From Rattus norvegicus (taxonomy: Eukaryota; Chordata; Mammalia; Rodentia; Muridae), in contig NC_086028.1 in the NCBI RefSeq assembly GCF_036323735.1, positions 18,554,001-18,618,000 of the forward strand: a stretch of DNA of 64,000 nucleotides, read 5' to 3'. The position numbers and the translations under genes are program-made. The notes below the pieces were generated by a model. The model saw only the letters and a list, made by a program, of their open reading frames with translations. It was not told the DNA's origin and ran no database searches. Below, in pieces: positions 1 to 12,600 of this stretch. How positions within the stretch are numbered: the first letter of the stretch is position 1; each line of letters starts with the position of its first letter.

Positions 1-489
1 CAAAAGATTTAAAAATGCAACTAAGCTAAGGGTAGATTTACGCTGCTGAGCAAGAAGGTAACTGGGAAACTAAGTTAAGGGCAGACTTTAGAGTGTTGAA
101 CAAGAAACAAAGGGAAGGACACGCTAGTTGCTGGAGACTTAGAAGAGCCCAGCTGCTGGGCCAAGCCTTATAGCAGGTTAAAAATGGGCTAATATATGTG
201 AATGGGTCTTTCATCCACTGATCCAAGGGGACCAGAGTGGGTGCTGGTAGCACAGTCTGTCAGAAGCTCAAAGTGGGGTAGTAGAAACTACACACTATGT
301 GAAATGTCGGGTCATAGTGGAATAAAACTAAAAATTGGTAAGAAAGAAGCCCAAAAGTTACACAATATACAGAGACCGAATAATAACTCCTAAATAATCA
401 CTGAGTGATTAAAGAAGAAACTTTCAGATTTCTTAGAATCCCCCCCCCAAAAAGGGGGGGGGGGCTTGCTTTGCCAGGACCTTTGGAAC
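1..489. other. No recognised feature
   Basis: Left edge of the window, inside Ranbp17 intron 12. No exon or clear repeat family is recognised. It contains an unusual C9-A5-G11 tract at 440-464. Confidence 0.4.
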
Positions 490-766
490 ATAGGTGAGGC
501 AATTCCTAACCAAAAAATTTACAGCTGTCCGTGTTTACACGAATAAATCAGCAAAGTTTTCCAATGTACAACCTAATGACATATCACAAAGTCCTAGAAG
601 AGAAGACAACTCCCAGACCACAGCAGCAAATAGGAAAAAAATTAATAAAACCACCACTAAAAGAAGTAATGAGAATCCACAATAGAGTTGGTTCTTTTAA
701 ACAAGACTGGCAAACCTTTAGCCAACAAGCACAAAGAGAAAGACACAGATTAATAAATATGAAGAA

Positions 767-880
767 GGGGGGTTGGGGATTTAGCTCGGCGGTAGAGCAC
801 TTGCCTAGCAAGCGCAAGGCCCTGGGTTCGGTCCCCAGCTCCGAAAAAAAGAAAAAGAAAAAAGAAAAAAAGAAAAAGGA
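767..880 (+). mobile_element. ID SINE (BC1-derived)
   Basis: The sequence ggggttggggatttagctcg followed by gcggtagagcacttgcctag is the rat ID core with its tRNA-like A and B boxes (ggttcggtcc), ending in an A-rich tail with scattered G. It is inserted into the old L1 fragment. Confidence 0.93.
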
Positions 881-983
881 ACAAACTTTGAAATCGTATT
901 CCAACACACTGAAAAATAGAAGAAATAAATTTCTAGACACATACACTCTATTTCCTCAATCAAGAGGAGATAAAAAAGAACTT

Positions 984-1084
984 TTTTTTTTTTTTTTTGG
1001 TTCTTTTTTTCGGAGCTGGGGACCGAACCCAGGGCCTTGCGCTTCCTTGGTAAGCGCTCTACCACTGAGCTAAATCCCCAGCCC
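984..1084 (-). mobile_element. ID SINE, antisense
   Basis: Reverse-oriented ID element (poly-T, cggagctggggaccgaaccc, gctaaatccccagcc) flanked by a perfect 15-bp target-site duplication GATAAAAAAGAACTT (969-983 and 1085-1099). Confidence 0.95.
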
Positions 1085-1281
1085 GATAAAAAAGAACTTA
1101 AGCAGATTCCTAACATCAATGAAATTGAAGCAACAGTCAAAAGCTTCATAACCCCCCCCCAAAAAAAACCCAAAAACCCCAAAACCCTAGAATGAGATAA
1201 ATCCCTACTAAATTCTATCTAAAGGTTAAAGAAGGACCAATACTAATGCTCCTCAGACTCTCCCATAAGACAGAAGGGACA

Positions 1282-1469
1282 GGTATTTAAGGAGACAGTC
1301 CAGTTGGTAAAGAGGCAGCCATGCGAGCATTAGGCCCTGGACTCCAATCCACAGCACCACGTAGAAGGCAGGCATTGTAGTGCATGCATGTCATCTCACT
1401 GCAAGGAGCAGAGTGGGTGGGTAACAGCTCCACGTTCACTGAGTGACCCTGTCTCAAAAAATAAAGAGG
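1282..1469 (+). mobile_element. Rodent SINE, B4/RSINE-like
   Basis: Reads acagtccagttggtaaagag, then ggcattgtagtgcatgcatg and ccctgtctcaaaaaataaag, a diverged tRNA/7SL-derived rodent SINE directly followed by a B2. Confidence 0.5.
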
Positions 1470-1680
1470 AGGGACTGGAGAGACAGAGCAGAGATTTAAG
1501 AGCACTGGTTGTTCTTCCAGACTACCTGGAATTGATTCCCAATTCCCACATAGTGGCTAACAACTGTCTGTAACTCCAGTTTCAGGGGATCTGATGTCCT
1601 CTTTTGATTTCTGTGTGTGATGCATAGACATAAATGCAGGCAAGACACGTGCACATAAAAATAATAAAACAAAAAAACTG
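1470..1680 (+). mobile_element. B2 SINE
   Basis: Reads ggactggagagacagagcag, gagcactggttgttcttcca, atgtcctcttttgatttctg and gcaagacacgtgcacataaa with an A-rich end, a diverged B2 in plus orientation. Confidence 0.8.
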
Positions 1681-1789
1681 TAAAGGGAGAGTGGTTGAAA
1701 ACGACACTCTATCCAACATCTGACATCCAGGCACATGTGAACCCGCACAAACACATATAGGTACACACACTCACATATACTAAATACAT

Positions 1790-3865
1790 ACACAAGGAAA
1801 CAGAAAGGAAAGGAACATTACCAAAGTCACTCAATAAAGCCAGCATTACTCTATCAGCAAGACCAGATGGATTCAAAACCCATGAGGAAGCACATCAAAC
1901 ATCCCTGCAGTTAGGGAAATGTAAAATTGCTCTGAGAAGTCCTTGAGCAGTTTTAGAATGACGAGGACAGAGACAACACATGAGAACATGAATGGGAAAA
2001 GAATACACATTTGCTGCTGGTGGGAATGCAAACTTGTGCAACCAGTACAGAAAGAGTCGAGTCGCTTTTGAAAATGAGAACAGACAACACATGACCCAGA
2101 TACAGCACTCCCGGATCTACTCCTAAGGGACCAGAGGGACTTGTGCTTCCGTGTTTAGTGCTGTGCTGTTTGCCATGGCTAGTAAATGCCACCAGCCTAG
2201 ATGCCCATCAACAAACAAACACATCAAGAAAACAGGGTACGCATATACAATGGCATTTTGTCTACCTATGAAGAAAAATGAAATCACATTTGGTAGAAAT
2301 GGATAGAACCAGAAATCATTATTTGAAGAGACTCCAAAAGACATATATTGCTTGTTTTGTCCCATACAAAGATTGTAGATTTAAAATTATATATATATAA
2401 TTTTATATATAATTATATATGTCATTATATAATTATATATAATTATCAATATATATAATCAATATATCAATATATAATTATATTATATATATATCATGGG
2501 GATAGTATAAAAGGGTATATTTATAACTGTGGGTGTTGTATATGTCATAAAACTAGACAAAGGGTCATAAAAAATGAGGAAGGAGGAAAGGAAGGGATGG
2601 AAGGCATGAGACAGAAACAGGAATGACACTCCAGAGTGAAAAGGGGAGCAGAGAAGCAGGGAGGAGCAGGGTCCAGGGGAGCTGGAAGGGAATGATAGTG
2701 AGAACAGCACCTAACAATACAAACCGCAGGGTGCATGCGAGGGAAGCCCTTGTTTTGCATACAATACAAACTAATACAAACTACCAATTATTTCATCCGG
2801 ATATTGCAGTTTAAAAATCTGAAAAAAAATTGTTGATTGCTATCTGTCTGAAAGTATTTGAAGGAATCAAACAGTGCACCCTCAATCAGAAAGATTAAAG
2901 ATGAAATAATAAGGATAAAAGTTAAAAGCCCACAAGTAGGGAAGGAGGGAGGGGAGGGAAAGGGGATGGAGGTGAAGGGAGAGGGAAACAGGATCTGGTA
3001 TTGGGGGGTGGGGGAGGACTGAGCCCTGAGAGTCAGCAGAAAGAATGAAAACAGGTGACCTCAAGAGGAAGGTGGTTGGAAGGACGGTCTGGAAAACACC
3101 AGAGACTTGGGGAGTGAGAGACCAGCAGGACTCAAGGGGGGAGGGGGACTGGATGAAATGCCCTAGAGTGGGGAGAGGGAACTTATTGAACCACTCCAGC
3201 AGAAAGACAGGGCATCAAGTAAGGGATGGGGTTGCTATCCCACACCCAAAGCTCTGATCCATAATTCTTCCTGTCTGAAAGAAATGCAGGAATGGAAATG
3301 GAGAAGAGCCTGAGGAAAAGAAGGTCCAGCAACAGGCCCAAAGTGGGATCCAGCTCAAGGGGAGGCCCAAGACCTGACACCATTCACAGGCTATGGGGCG
3401 GTTCACAAAAAGGGACCTACCATTAATGCCCTCTGAAAGACCCAAAAAGCAGCTGAAAGAGGCAGATGCAGGTATGTGCACCCAACCAATGGACAGAAGC
3501 TGCTGATCCCTCTGGTTGAATTAGGAAAAAGCTGGAGGAAGCTGAGGAGGAGGGCAACCCTGTAGGAGGACCAGCAGTCTCAATTAACCTGGACCCCCAA
3601 GATCTCTCAAATACTGAATCAACAACCTGGCAGCAGACACCAGCTATGATGAGGCTTCCAACACATACAGCAGAGGACTCCGGGTCTGAGTTCAGTCAGA
3701 GAAGATGCATCTAACCTTCAAAGAGACTGGAGGCCCAGGAAGTTTAGAGGTCTGGTGGGGCAGGTGGGGTGGGGGCATCCTTGTGGAGACTGGGAGGCTG
3801 GACGGGGAGGAGGTATAGAATATAGAACAGTGGGGATGGGAGGTGGACTGGGAAGAAAATAAAAA
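1790..3865 (+). mobile_element. Old L1 (Lx-like) 3' portion and 3' UTR
   Basis: L1-type 3' features in order: 'agatgcccatcaacaaacaa' and 'cctatgaagaaaaatgaaat' near 2200-2280, an AT-rich block, then long purine-rich stretches (2575-3150, 3720-3850) ending in gaaaataaaaataaataa. No long ORF remains. Boundaries between possible separate L1 pieces are uncertain. Confidence 0.6.
2378..2498. repeat. AT-rich low-complexity block with ta/aat palindromes
   Basis: About 120 bp made almost only of tat/ata words (attatatatatataatttt, aattatatataattatcaat), self-complementary at several scales. Confidence 0.85.
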
Positions 3866-3869
3866 TAAA

Positions 3870-5249
3870 TAACTTGAAGCAGTTATTACAGAGCAATAGT
3901 CATAAAAAACGTATGGTATTGGTACAGAGACAGGCAGGTAGATCAGTGGAACAGAATTAAAGACCCAGAAATGAGCCCACACACCTATGGTCACTTGATC
4001 TTTGACAAAGGAGCTAAAACCATCCAGTGAAAGAAAGACAGCATTTTCAACAAATGGTGCTGGCTCAACTGCAGGTTAGCATGTAGAAGAATGCAAATCA
4101 ATCCATTCTTATTGCCCTGTACAAAGATCAAGTCCAAGTGGATCAAAGACCTCCACATAAAACCAGATACACTGAAACTTAATAGAGAATGTAGGGAAGA
4201 GCCCCGAACACATGGACACAGGGGAAAATTCGCTGAACAGAACACCAAAGGTTTATGTTCTAAGATCAACAATAGACAAATGGGATCTCATAAAATCTCA
4301 GAGCTTCTGTAAGGCAAAAGACACTGTCACTAGGACAAAATGGCAACCAACAGATTGGGAAAAGATCTTTACCAATCCTACATCTGATAGAGGGCTAATA
4401 TCCAATATATACAAAGAAGTCAAGAAGGTAGACTCCAGAGAGCCAAATAACCCTACTAAAAAATGGGGTACCGAGCTAAACAAAGAATTCTCAGCTGTGA
4501 ATTATCAAAAGAAATGTTCAACATCCTTAGTCATCAGGATGACTAAATGCAAATCAAAACAACCCTGAGATTCCACCTCACACCAGTCAGAATGGCTAAG
4601 ATAAAAACCCAGGTGACAGCAGATGCTGGTGAGGATGTGGAGAAAATAGAACACTCCTCCATTGTTGGTGGGATTGCAAACTGTTACAACCACTCTGGAA
4701 ATCAGTCTGGAGCTTCCTCAGAAAATTGGACATTGTACTACCTGAGGACCCAGCTATACCTCTCCTGGGCATATACCCAAAAGATGCTCCAACATACAAC
4801 AAAGACACATGCTCCTCTATGTTCATAGCAGCCTTATTTATAATAGCCAGAAGCTGGAAAGAACCCAGATGCCCTTCAACAGAGGAATGAATTCAAAACA
4901 TGTTGTACGTCTACACAATGGAGTACTACTCAGCTACCAAAAGCAATGACTTCATGAAATTCATAGGCAAATGGATGGAACTAGAAAATATCATCCTGAG
5001 TGTGGTTACTCAATCACAGAAAAATACACATGGTATGCACTCATTGACAAGTGGATATTAGCCAAAAAGCTCGAATTACCCAAGATGCAATCCACAGACC
5101 ACAGGAAGCTCAAGAAGAAGGATGACCAAAACTCGGATGCTCCTACTCCTCCTTAAAAGGGGGAAAAAAATCCATAGGAGGGGATATGGAAGCAAAGTTT
5201 AGAGCAGCAACTCAAGGAATGGCCATTCAGAGCCTGCCCCACATGTGGC

Positions 5250-5325
<76 letters not shown>

Positions 5326-5830
5326 TTACCAAAACTAGATAAGATGGATGAAGCTAAAAAATGCATGCTGAAAGGGACCAGATATAGAGCTCTCCTGAGA
5401 GATACATCCAGAGCATGTCCAATACAGAGGTCAATGCTAGCAGCAAACCACTGAACTGAGAACAGGACCCCCTTGGGGAGAATTAGAGGAAGGATTGAAG
5501 AGTTGAAGGGGCTTGCAACCCCATAAGAACAACAATGCCAACCAACCAGAGCTTCCAGGGACTAAACCACTACCCAAAGACTACACATGGACTGACCCAG
5601 GGCTCCAACTGCATATGTAGCAGAGAATAGCCTTGTTGGGGCACCAGTGGAAGGGGAAGCCCTTGGTCCTGCCAAGGTTGGACCCCCAGTGCAAGGGAAA
5701 AAGGGGGGGCGGAGGGGGGATGTATAGGGGAGGGGAGGGAATGGGGGCTTATGGACAGGAAACCGGGAAGGGGAATAACATTTGAAATGTAAGTAAAGGA
5801 ATATATCTAATAAAAAATTTAAGAAAAATA
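3870..5830 (+). mobile_element. 5'-truncated L1 (ORF2 C-terminal part and 3' UTR)
   Basis: Starts at the RT/C-terminal part of ORF2 (ggtattggtacagagacagg) and matches the full-length L1 from about 30160 onwards, with scattered stops. It ends with gggaataacatttgaaatgt and an A-rich tail. The 3' UTR contains an expanded (TA)n. It is the same subfamily as the minus-strand copy at 58.8-59.8 kb. Confidence 0.92.
5252..5322. repeat. (TA)n microsatellite in L1 3' UTR
   Basis: About 35 TA units following 'atgtggcccata' in the L1 3' UTR. Confidence 0.98.
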
Positions 5831-6160
5831 CAAAGCAAATAAAATTTTTAAACATTAAAAATAAATAAATAAAAGCCATGGTGAAGACTAATAAATAAAT
5901 AAAAATAAAATCTGGTTTGGCTTCTTTTACTAGCTGACTTTGAGTGTCCAGTCTACTATTGAAAAGAAGGAAAAACTTCAAAGACAATAACATCACACTG
6001 TCTGCTTGAGGATCATTAGTAGTTGTTCCTCATGAGTCCATGTTGAGTTGTTGCCTGTGTGTCTCATAAACATATTAAAGGTCAATAGTCAAGTCACCAA
6101 AATACCCAACAGCTTAATATATAATCAGTGGTTTTAAGGGACTAGACAGAATGGGGGAAA
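5831..6160. other. Intron 12 sequence, no recognised feature
   Basis: Begins with A-rich imperfect (aaat) sequence adjoining the L1 tail. The rest (5930-6160) looks unique, and no exon is seen. Confidence 0.4.
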
Positions 6161-6164
6161 CACA

Positions 6165-6268
6165 AAATTAGTTTACCTCAAGACAGACTGGCCTCAAACT
6201 CAGAGCTCTGCCTGCCTCTGCTCCAGAATGCTGGGATTAAAGGCAGGTGTCACCACCGTACCTGGCTT
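6165..6268 (-). mobile_element. B1 SINE fragment, antisense
   Basis: Reads ggcctcaaactcagagctct, gcctctgctccagaatgctg and ggattaaaggcaggtgtcac, the reverse complement of a B1. It ends about 75 bp from the exon 12 donor. Confidence 0.85.
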
Positions 6269-6344
6269 ACTGCAGGATTCTGACAGTGACTGACGGCTCT
6301 ACTCACTATGGCACACTGCTCACAACTGTGTAGCACAGACTGAC

Positions 6345-6538
6345 CTTCTTGAATAGCCATGTCAATAGCTAGCCCTGAAGCAGAATGCAGAAGCTTTTGA
6401 TAGTTCTGTGCATTTTGGTCAAATAGCTGAACAAGAAGAGTACACGTCTTTTCATATTCACATCTGCTGACTGTACACAGCTGCTCCAGCTGCTGGAACA
6501 CGGTAGCAGTGTCATCCAGGGGGTCTTCTAAATTATCT
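6345..6538 (-). CDS. Ranbp17: Ranbp17 coding exon 12 (last in window)
   Basis: This 194-nt exon completes Arg425 and encodes residues 426-489 plus one base: [20 protein letters not shown], then [30 protein letters not shown] and AIDMAIQE. The acceptor is CCTATTTCAG and the donor is GTCAGT. Orthologs continue with a GRLAWLVY-type sequence; no such exon is visible between 1 and 6344, so exon 13 lies outside. A B1 SINE ends about 75 bp beyond the donor. Confidence 0.95.
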
Positions 6539-6633
6539 CTGAAATAGGAAAGATATTCGCTTACAATGTGGTACACCTTAATCACAACACAGAAGCTTTG
6601 CAATGAAGTTGACATGATTATGCACATAGAAAT

Positions 6634-6694
<61 letters not shown>

Positions 6695-9600
6695 AAGCTA
6701 TTAGACCTAAGAAGTGAACTTACTGTGAAGTCATAGCAAACTTAGCTGCTCTCTAATGGCAGAGAGTGAAAGTGGAATATTAAACAACAGTGTCGCACGA
6801 CTTAAACAGCATGCTAAGTAGGGTGAGGGTTCCTGCCTTAGCTCAAGCACTCAGGAAACACAGACAAAGGAGCAGGAGGTTAAGCCCAGCCTCAGTTACA
6901 AGTACATAAAGGCTACCCTGGTCCCATGAGACGCTGTTCTCTAAAGTAAGTGTGTGAAACTAAGTAAGCATAATACAAAGGTACTAACTAAATCTAACTA
7001 AAGATGCTCAAAATCTAAACACTGCGTTATAAAGGACTGACCAAAGGAAGCTAGAGAGGCAAACAAACGAGGCAGATGCGCCAGCCATGTCTGCTGACCA
7101 GAAGGCACGACACTGCCAAAATCTCAGTTTCTCTCCCAGATTAACAGATGACATATGATAAAATTTCAGCGAAGCAGGAATTTCCTTGTAGAAATTCCAC
7201 GACTGAGCAATGAGTCAGCTGACACAGTGCTTACTGCAAAGACTGAGGACCTGACCTTGATCCCTGGAACTCTATAAAGATGGAAGGAGCAAGACAACCC
7301 CGTGAAATGTCCTCTGACCTGCACACAGGTGCTAGGCATGTACTCTCCCCCATACAATAATAATGCATTTTTTAAATAAAATACGAGCCTAAAAAACTAA
7401 TGCTAAATTTTACATGGAGAAAAAAATGAAGTACAATCACCAAGACAATTCTGAATAGTGAAAACCAAGTTGGAAGACTCACATCATCAGATTTCAACAT
7501 TTATTTTATGTATAGTAACTAAAATGGGGCACAGGTGGAAAGATATGTGGATTACTAAGAACAGAGTTTCACAATGGAGTCACATCCATGGAGTGGGCAA
7601 ATTTTTAACAACAATATATGACAAACTTGTGACTTCTCTGAGAAACCAACATCTGGTGGTCAGGTTGCCTAATGATATGACAAACTTGTGACCTTTCTGA
7701 CATCCTGCTGACGACAGTCGATTGCCTGACCACAAGAGCTGTTTCTCTGGCTTGTATAGATGTTTCCCACTTATCCCCTCCCTCTGTTAACCCTGCTATG
7801 GTATAAATCCAGCCTTGGGAAAAAATAAAGTTGTTGCCTTGATCAGACTCTTGTCTTGGCGTCCTTCTTCACCTCTCTTGTCCCCCAGTCTCTTCCAGGT
7901 ACCCTCAGGACCCTCGTTGACTGTCCTGCAGGACGGGACATATCTGCACTTTGGTCGTCCTTCTTCTTGAGCTTCATGTGGTCTGTGGTTTGTTTCTTGG
8001 GTAATCAGAGCTTTTGGACTAATATTCACTTATCAGTGAGTGCATACTATGTGTATTTTTTTTTTTTTTTTTGTGATTGGGTTACCATTTGCCTAGGAAT
8101 TTCATGAAGTCATTGTTTTTTTTTTTTTGTTGTTGTTGTTGTTGTTTTTTTTTTTTTCTTTTTTTTCGGAGCTGGGGACCGAACCCAGGGCCTTGTGCTT
8201 GCTAGGCAAGCGCTCTACCACTGAGCTAAATCCCCAACCCCATCATTGTTTTTAATAGCTGAGTAGTACTCCATTGTGTAATCTAAACAAGTAACTCATT
8301 TTTAAAAGGGGTTAGCAACAAGTTTTTTTATTTACTTTCATTTTATTTTATGAGAGCTCTGCCTATGTGTATGTCTGTGCACCATGTGTATGACTGATTG
8401 CCCATGGAAGCCAGAAGAGAGCTTCGGATTTCCTGGGATTACAGACAGATGGCTGTGAGCCATCATGTGGCTGCTAGGAATGGAACCTGGGTCCTCTGAA
8501 AAAGAAGCCAGTGCTCTTAACCACTTACTCAGCTATCTTTTTAGCTCTGTGGCAAAAAATCTGATAGACACTTAGCCAAGAATAAGAACAGATAAGCATA
8601 TGAAACAATGTTCACTATTATAAGTATCATGACTTATTGATGGTACAAAAATTAAAACCACAGTGAGATACCATTACACACGTGTTAGACTTACTATAAC
8701 ACTGAAAAGACCAGCAACAGCCAGCAGTCAAGTCCAGAGCAGATCAAACTTAGGTGTTCATTGAAGGTGTAAGAGCAGATGTTACAGACACTTTGGAAAA
8801 TAGTTTGGCAGCTTTCATAAAGAAAATATATGCTTACCACGCCACCAGGAAACCCATATATAGGCACTTTACACAGAGAAATGGAAACACATTCGTATAA
8901 AATTGTGCACATCAATGATGTTAGTAGTTCATTCCCATTGCTAAAAAAGTGAACAACCCAAATGTCAGGAACAGAAAGTGGGTGCACAGATACAGTCACA
9001 GATGGGACTCTACTCTGCAATAAAAAGGAAGGAACCCCTGAGACGACATGGAGGGATTCCAAATGCACATGCCAAATGAAAGGCACTAGATTTCAAAAGC
9101 TAAATACTGATGGTTCCATCTGTGCAATATCCTAGCACTGGCAAAAAAAACTGTAGGAAAATAAAAAAAGTAGGCATTGCCAGAGCCGTGTGCTAACTAA
9201 AAAGGGACCAAGTGTCTTTAGGTGAGAGTACCACACTCATGACTCTCAGTATCGTGAGTGCGGTGGTGGCTACACCACTGTACCGACTTGTCAGACTTAC
9301 AAACTGTACACCAGCAACAGTGAACCAACATTTTACTTCAGTCTTTAAAATTTCCAAGATGAGATAGATAAAAACAAAATATTTAATATTTCAATACCTT
9401 ACAACAATGGCAACAGATTCCAGTCGGGACGTGATGAAGGCCTTTGTGATTTCAGGTGCATAAGTGTCTAACAAGTGGGGTTCAGCTGACTTCACAAAGG
9501 GAACGGACGCTACCATCCTCTGCCACAGAGTTAGTAAGTAATGAACACTGTTGGGGGCAAACTCCCAATGCTACAAAAAATGAAATAAAATAAAAATCAT

Positions 9601-12600
9601 ACAGCAAAATGACTACAGATAAAATTAACTAGGGTTTTGTTGGTGATGTTCTTGTTTAGGTTGTTTTGATTTGAAACCAGGTAGCCAAGGCTGGCCTTGA
9701 ACTCATTATGTACCTAAGAAGGACCTTTAGCTTTTGATTCTCATGTCTCCCCATCCTGAGCACTGCTATTACAGACATGCACTACCATATCCATGCACAC
9801 TGCTAGGATAGAACCTGGAACTCTGTGGCTGTCAGGAAAGAGCTCTATCAACCAAGCCACATCTCCAGCCCTGACAAACTAACTTTTATTCTGATAAGTA
9901 AATAAGCTCACTTAAAATAGCAAATTTTACAAATCCAGGCAGTATTAGAAAAAAACTAACATCTCTCATTATGTCAAGTACTTTAATGACTACTAAAATG
10001 TTCCCGCATTTCCTTAAAATTTATTACATAAGTATTTTTTGCAAGAGCTGATATAAAATGAGAACAGGTCTTCCCATCAACTTCCAAGAATTTTCCAATA
10101 ATGTATAAAAGCATTTGTTTCTTTCTTTTCATAGATTTGATTATAGATTCTCATCACTATTTACTAGAAATTTAAACAGAATATCAATTTTTATTCTTTT
10201 ATTGCAATGACTATTTTACCTAAAAACTTTGTAAAGAATAATAATTCCCTAAGTACTCAAATATGTATTTAAAACAAGAATCCACCTCCATCAAACCTTT
10301 ACCAAGAAACTGCTTTAAAATTAGGGTTTAACCTTGATTATACATTTGTACTTACCTGAAGGCTAGTAATTGTAAAATTAGCAATCAATCCGATAACTTC
10401 CGCATACTCCTTCACCAAAACTAATTCTCCTAGCTGATAGTTTGTCTTTAAACGAGCCAAAAATCGACAAAATTCATGATAATTACCAGGATCAGACAAA
10501 CCCTAAATTAAAATACAAAAGAAAGGCTCTTCAAAGAAACTGATAAAAATCCCCAAGTATTTTTTCTAAATCCCCTGGTTTATGTGGGCATTTGCTGTGG
10601 CGGATGGGCAGATAACAGTGTTGGGGAACAAGTGCGTCCTGCTACATTGAGTGTCATTGTCAATTACAGTAAGGAGTCTAAACAGAGATTTTAGATGCAG
10701 CATCGAGCCAAGATGATGAAGATATGTTTGGGAACATATTACACAAAAGCCTCTGTGTGTGTGTGTGTGTGTCTGTGTGTCTGTGTGTGTGTGTGTGTCT
10801 GTGTGTCTGTGTGTGTGTGTGTGTGTGTATATGCACGCTCAAGCGCACGCGTTCGCATGTGTGTATATTATACAAGTACACAAACACAAATCACAGAAAA
10901 TTATTTCAATTCAACACTTACTAATAGGCAATGTAGTCCCAAGTTAATGTTTCTAAATGACAAGGCATTCAAATAAATTACTGCAGTGAAGGAAACAGCA
11001 TGTAGGTGACAGGTGACTTTTATAAGAGAACTTAAAAAGGAACAGCCCAAGAAAGACCTTTCTAGAGCGACTTGCATACCAAACACGTTACCTCTATATC
11101 TAAACACTTTGCAGAATAGCTGGCATAGAACCAAATTTTAAAATGAATTGGTTGAATACTAATACTTGAAGAATCTAAAGAATTTTACTAATGGAGGCTC
11201 TAGGAAAGAAGATTAATATGTATTAACTAGGACAAATTCCAAAAATAAATCATAGAACAGGTCTTCTCATACACAGTTGTGACTCTAAAATACCAGACTG
11301 GCTTTTACATTGGCCAAACAGCTCCCACAATATAGCTTGTGATAGTAAGTTACACAAATTACTTTTGACTTTTTAAGTAAAACCCCATCTATGAGCAAAA
11401 TGAGGGAAAATGAGACCTAAACTAACATTGGAAATATATATAAAGGTATTCATTATAAAATACTTTGCCTAAGAGCTACTGGGGTATAGAGGATGTGGGC
11501 AGTGGGGTATTTGGGATGTATATAATCAAGATACATTACATACACACAGGAAATTGTTAAACAAAAATATTGTAAAAAACTAAAATGAAAAAAAAAAAAC
11601 CTTCAATAGCCAGAAATACAAAAAATAAACAAACAAAAAACAGTAACAAAACCAAAAAGCAAATGCCTTTGTAGAGTGATAGTACTTCGTCATCTCTATA
11701 CAAGGATAACCGAGGGCCCCAAACTGCCAGGAACCGAGAAGCACAGAGACAGTTCTTTAGGCTGTCATTTACGTGTCCATGGCTAAAACCACAAATATTT
11801 TACACAAGAAAAAGATTAATTGAAAGTCAAACAATTCTTGTTAGACATTCTACACTTCTCATGAATGTGTCTGCACGTGGGTCCTAACACCAAAGGGCTG
11901 GATCGAATGCGTCTATTTCTAAAGCTACAAACCAGTGTCCACAAGAGGGCAAAAGACACTATTTCAAAATTTAAAGTAACATATTTCAATATTAACAATT
12001 AAGTTTAAGTTGTCTCCTACTTCAAAAGCAGATACACGCCTCAATCACGGGAGCAGCTTATCAAGTGCAAACGGGGACATAAAGTCCAATGACAGAAGAC
12101 AGAAGCATGATAGAGCACACTTCTAGTCATACAAACACAAAATTGAGAAGGAATACCATATTTACTTTGAAATACTCTGATTTAAAAAATAATAATTATA
12201 GTAAATAATATCTCAGGAAGATGAATACAATACTAAATGTTTTTCCCAAAACATAATATATAAAAATTTTTGTTATGTACCAGTGAGCAGAAATATAATT
12301 TCTATATGCTAAATATTAAGTTATTTTATAAATACCTGGGGGTTTTCAAGTATCCTTTTTACTCCTTTAATTAAGTTACCAAGGTACTTGGCACGTTCAG
12401 GACTGCTAAATAAGGATCTTCTTGTAGAAGCAAACTGAACTAAGCATGACAGTGCCTAGAAAACAACAGAATTTTTTTAATTTTTAATTTTAAAAGTAGC
12501 TATGTCCAGTATGACCATCCACAAGCCTATGCCCCACACTAAAACAGCACTTGTATGTATTCTTCAGTCATTTTAAAGTCTTTCCTCACTCCCCTCTGCT

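Larger units (their letters stand above)
490..1260 (+). mobile_element. Old L1 ORF2 fragment, split by two ID SINEs
   Basis: Phrases such as catatcacaaagtcctagaa, accaaccactaaaagaagta-like sequence and ctgaaaaatagaagaaataa followed by atttctagacacatacac match the L1 ORF2 region between the endonuclease and reverse transcriptase, with stops and indels. The fragment resumes after each inserted ID element in the correct order. Confidence 0.75.
7385..9130 (+). mobile_element. Old L1 split by nested insertions (parts 7385-7610 and 8555-9130)
   Basis: Left part contains ORF2-like text (aattttacatggagaaaaaa, agtaactaaaatggggcaca). The right part resumes with catatgaaacaatgttcact and aaaccacagtgagataccat, the conserved end of L1 ORF2, and runs on into 3' sequence. 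Between them sit an LTR, a reverse L1 piece, an ID and a B2/B3 SINE. Confidence 0.65.

Noticed and set aside
768..840. tRNA-like gene (A box tagctcggcggtagagc, B box ggttcggtccc)
   Set aside because: It is the tRNA-derived head of an ID SINE, followed by an A-rich tail; a real tRNA fold and 3' end are missing. The same holds for the other ID copies.
584..1182. Frames running through ID elements and poly-A/T stretches (Lys- or Phe-rich)
   Set aside because: Made of SINE tails and L1 debris.
4091..4828. Frames of 73-118 codons at 4.1-4.8 kb
   Set aside because: Decayed ORF2 C-terminal region of a truncated L1, not separate genes.
1..6344. Search for Ranbp17 exon 13 downstream of exon 12
   Set aside because: No stretch resembling the expected next residues (RLAWLVY...) with splice sites was seen; the region is nearly all L1, so the next exon must lie outside the window.
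10678..10976. Cys/Val-rich and His/Thr-rich frames over (TG)n and (CA)n tracts (also at 6250, 12761, 54476 and 58764)
   Set aside because: Pure translation of dinucleotide repeats, no coding support.
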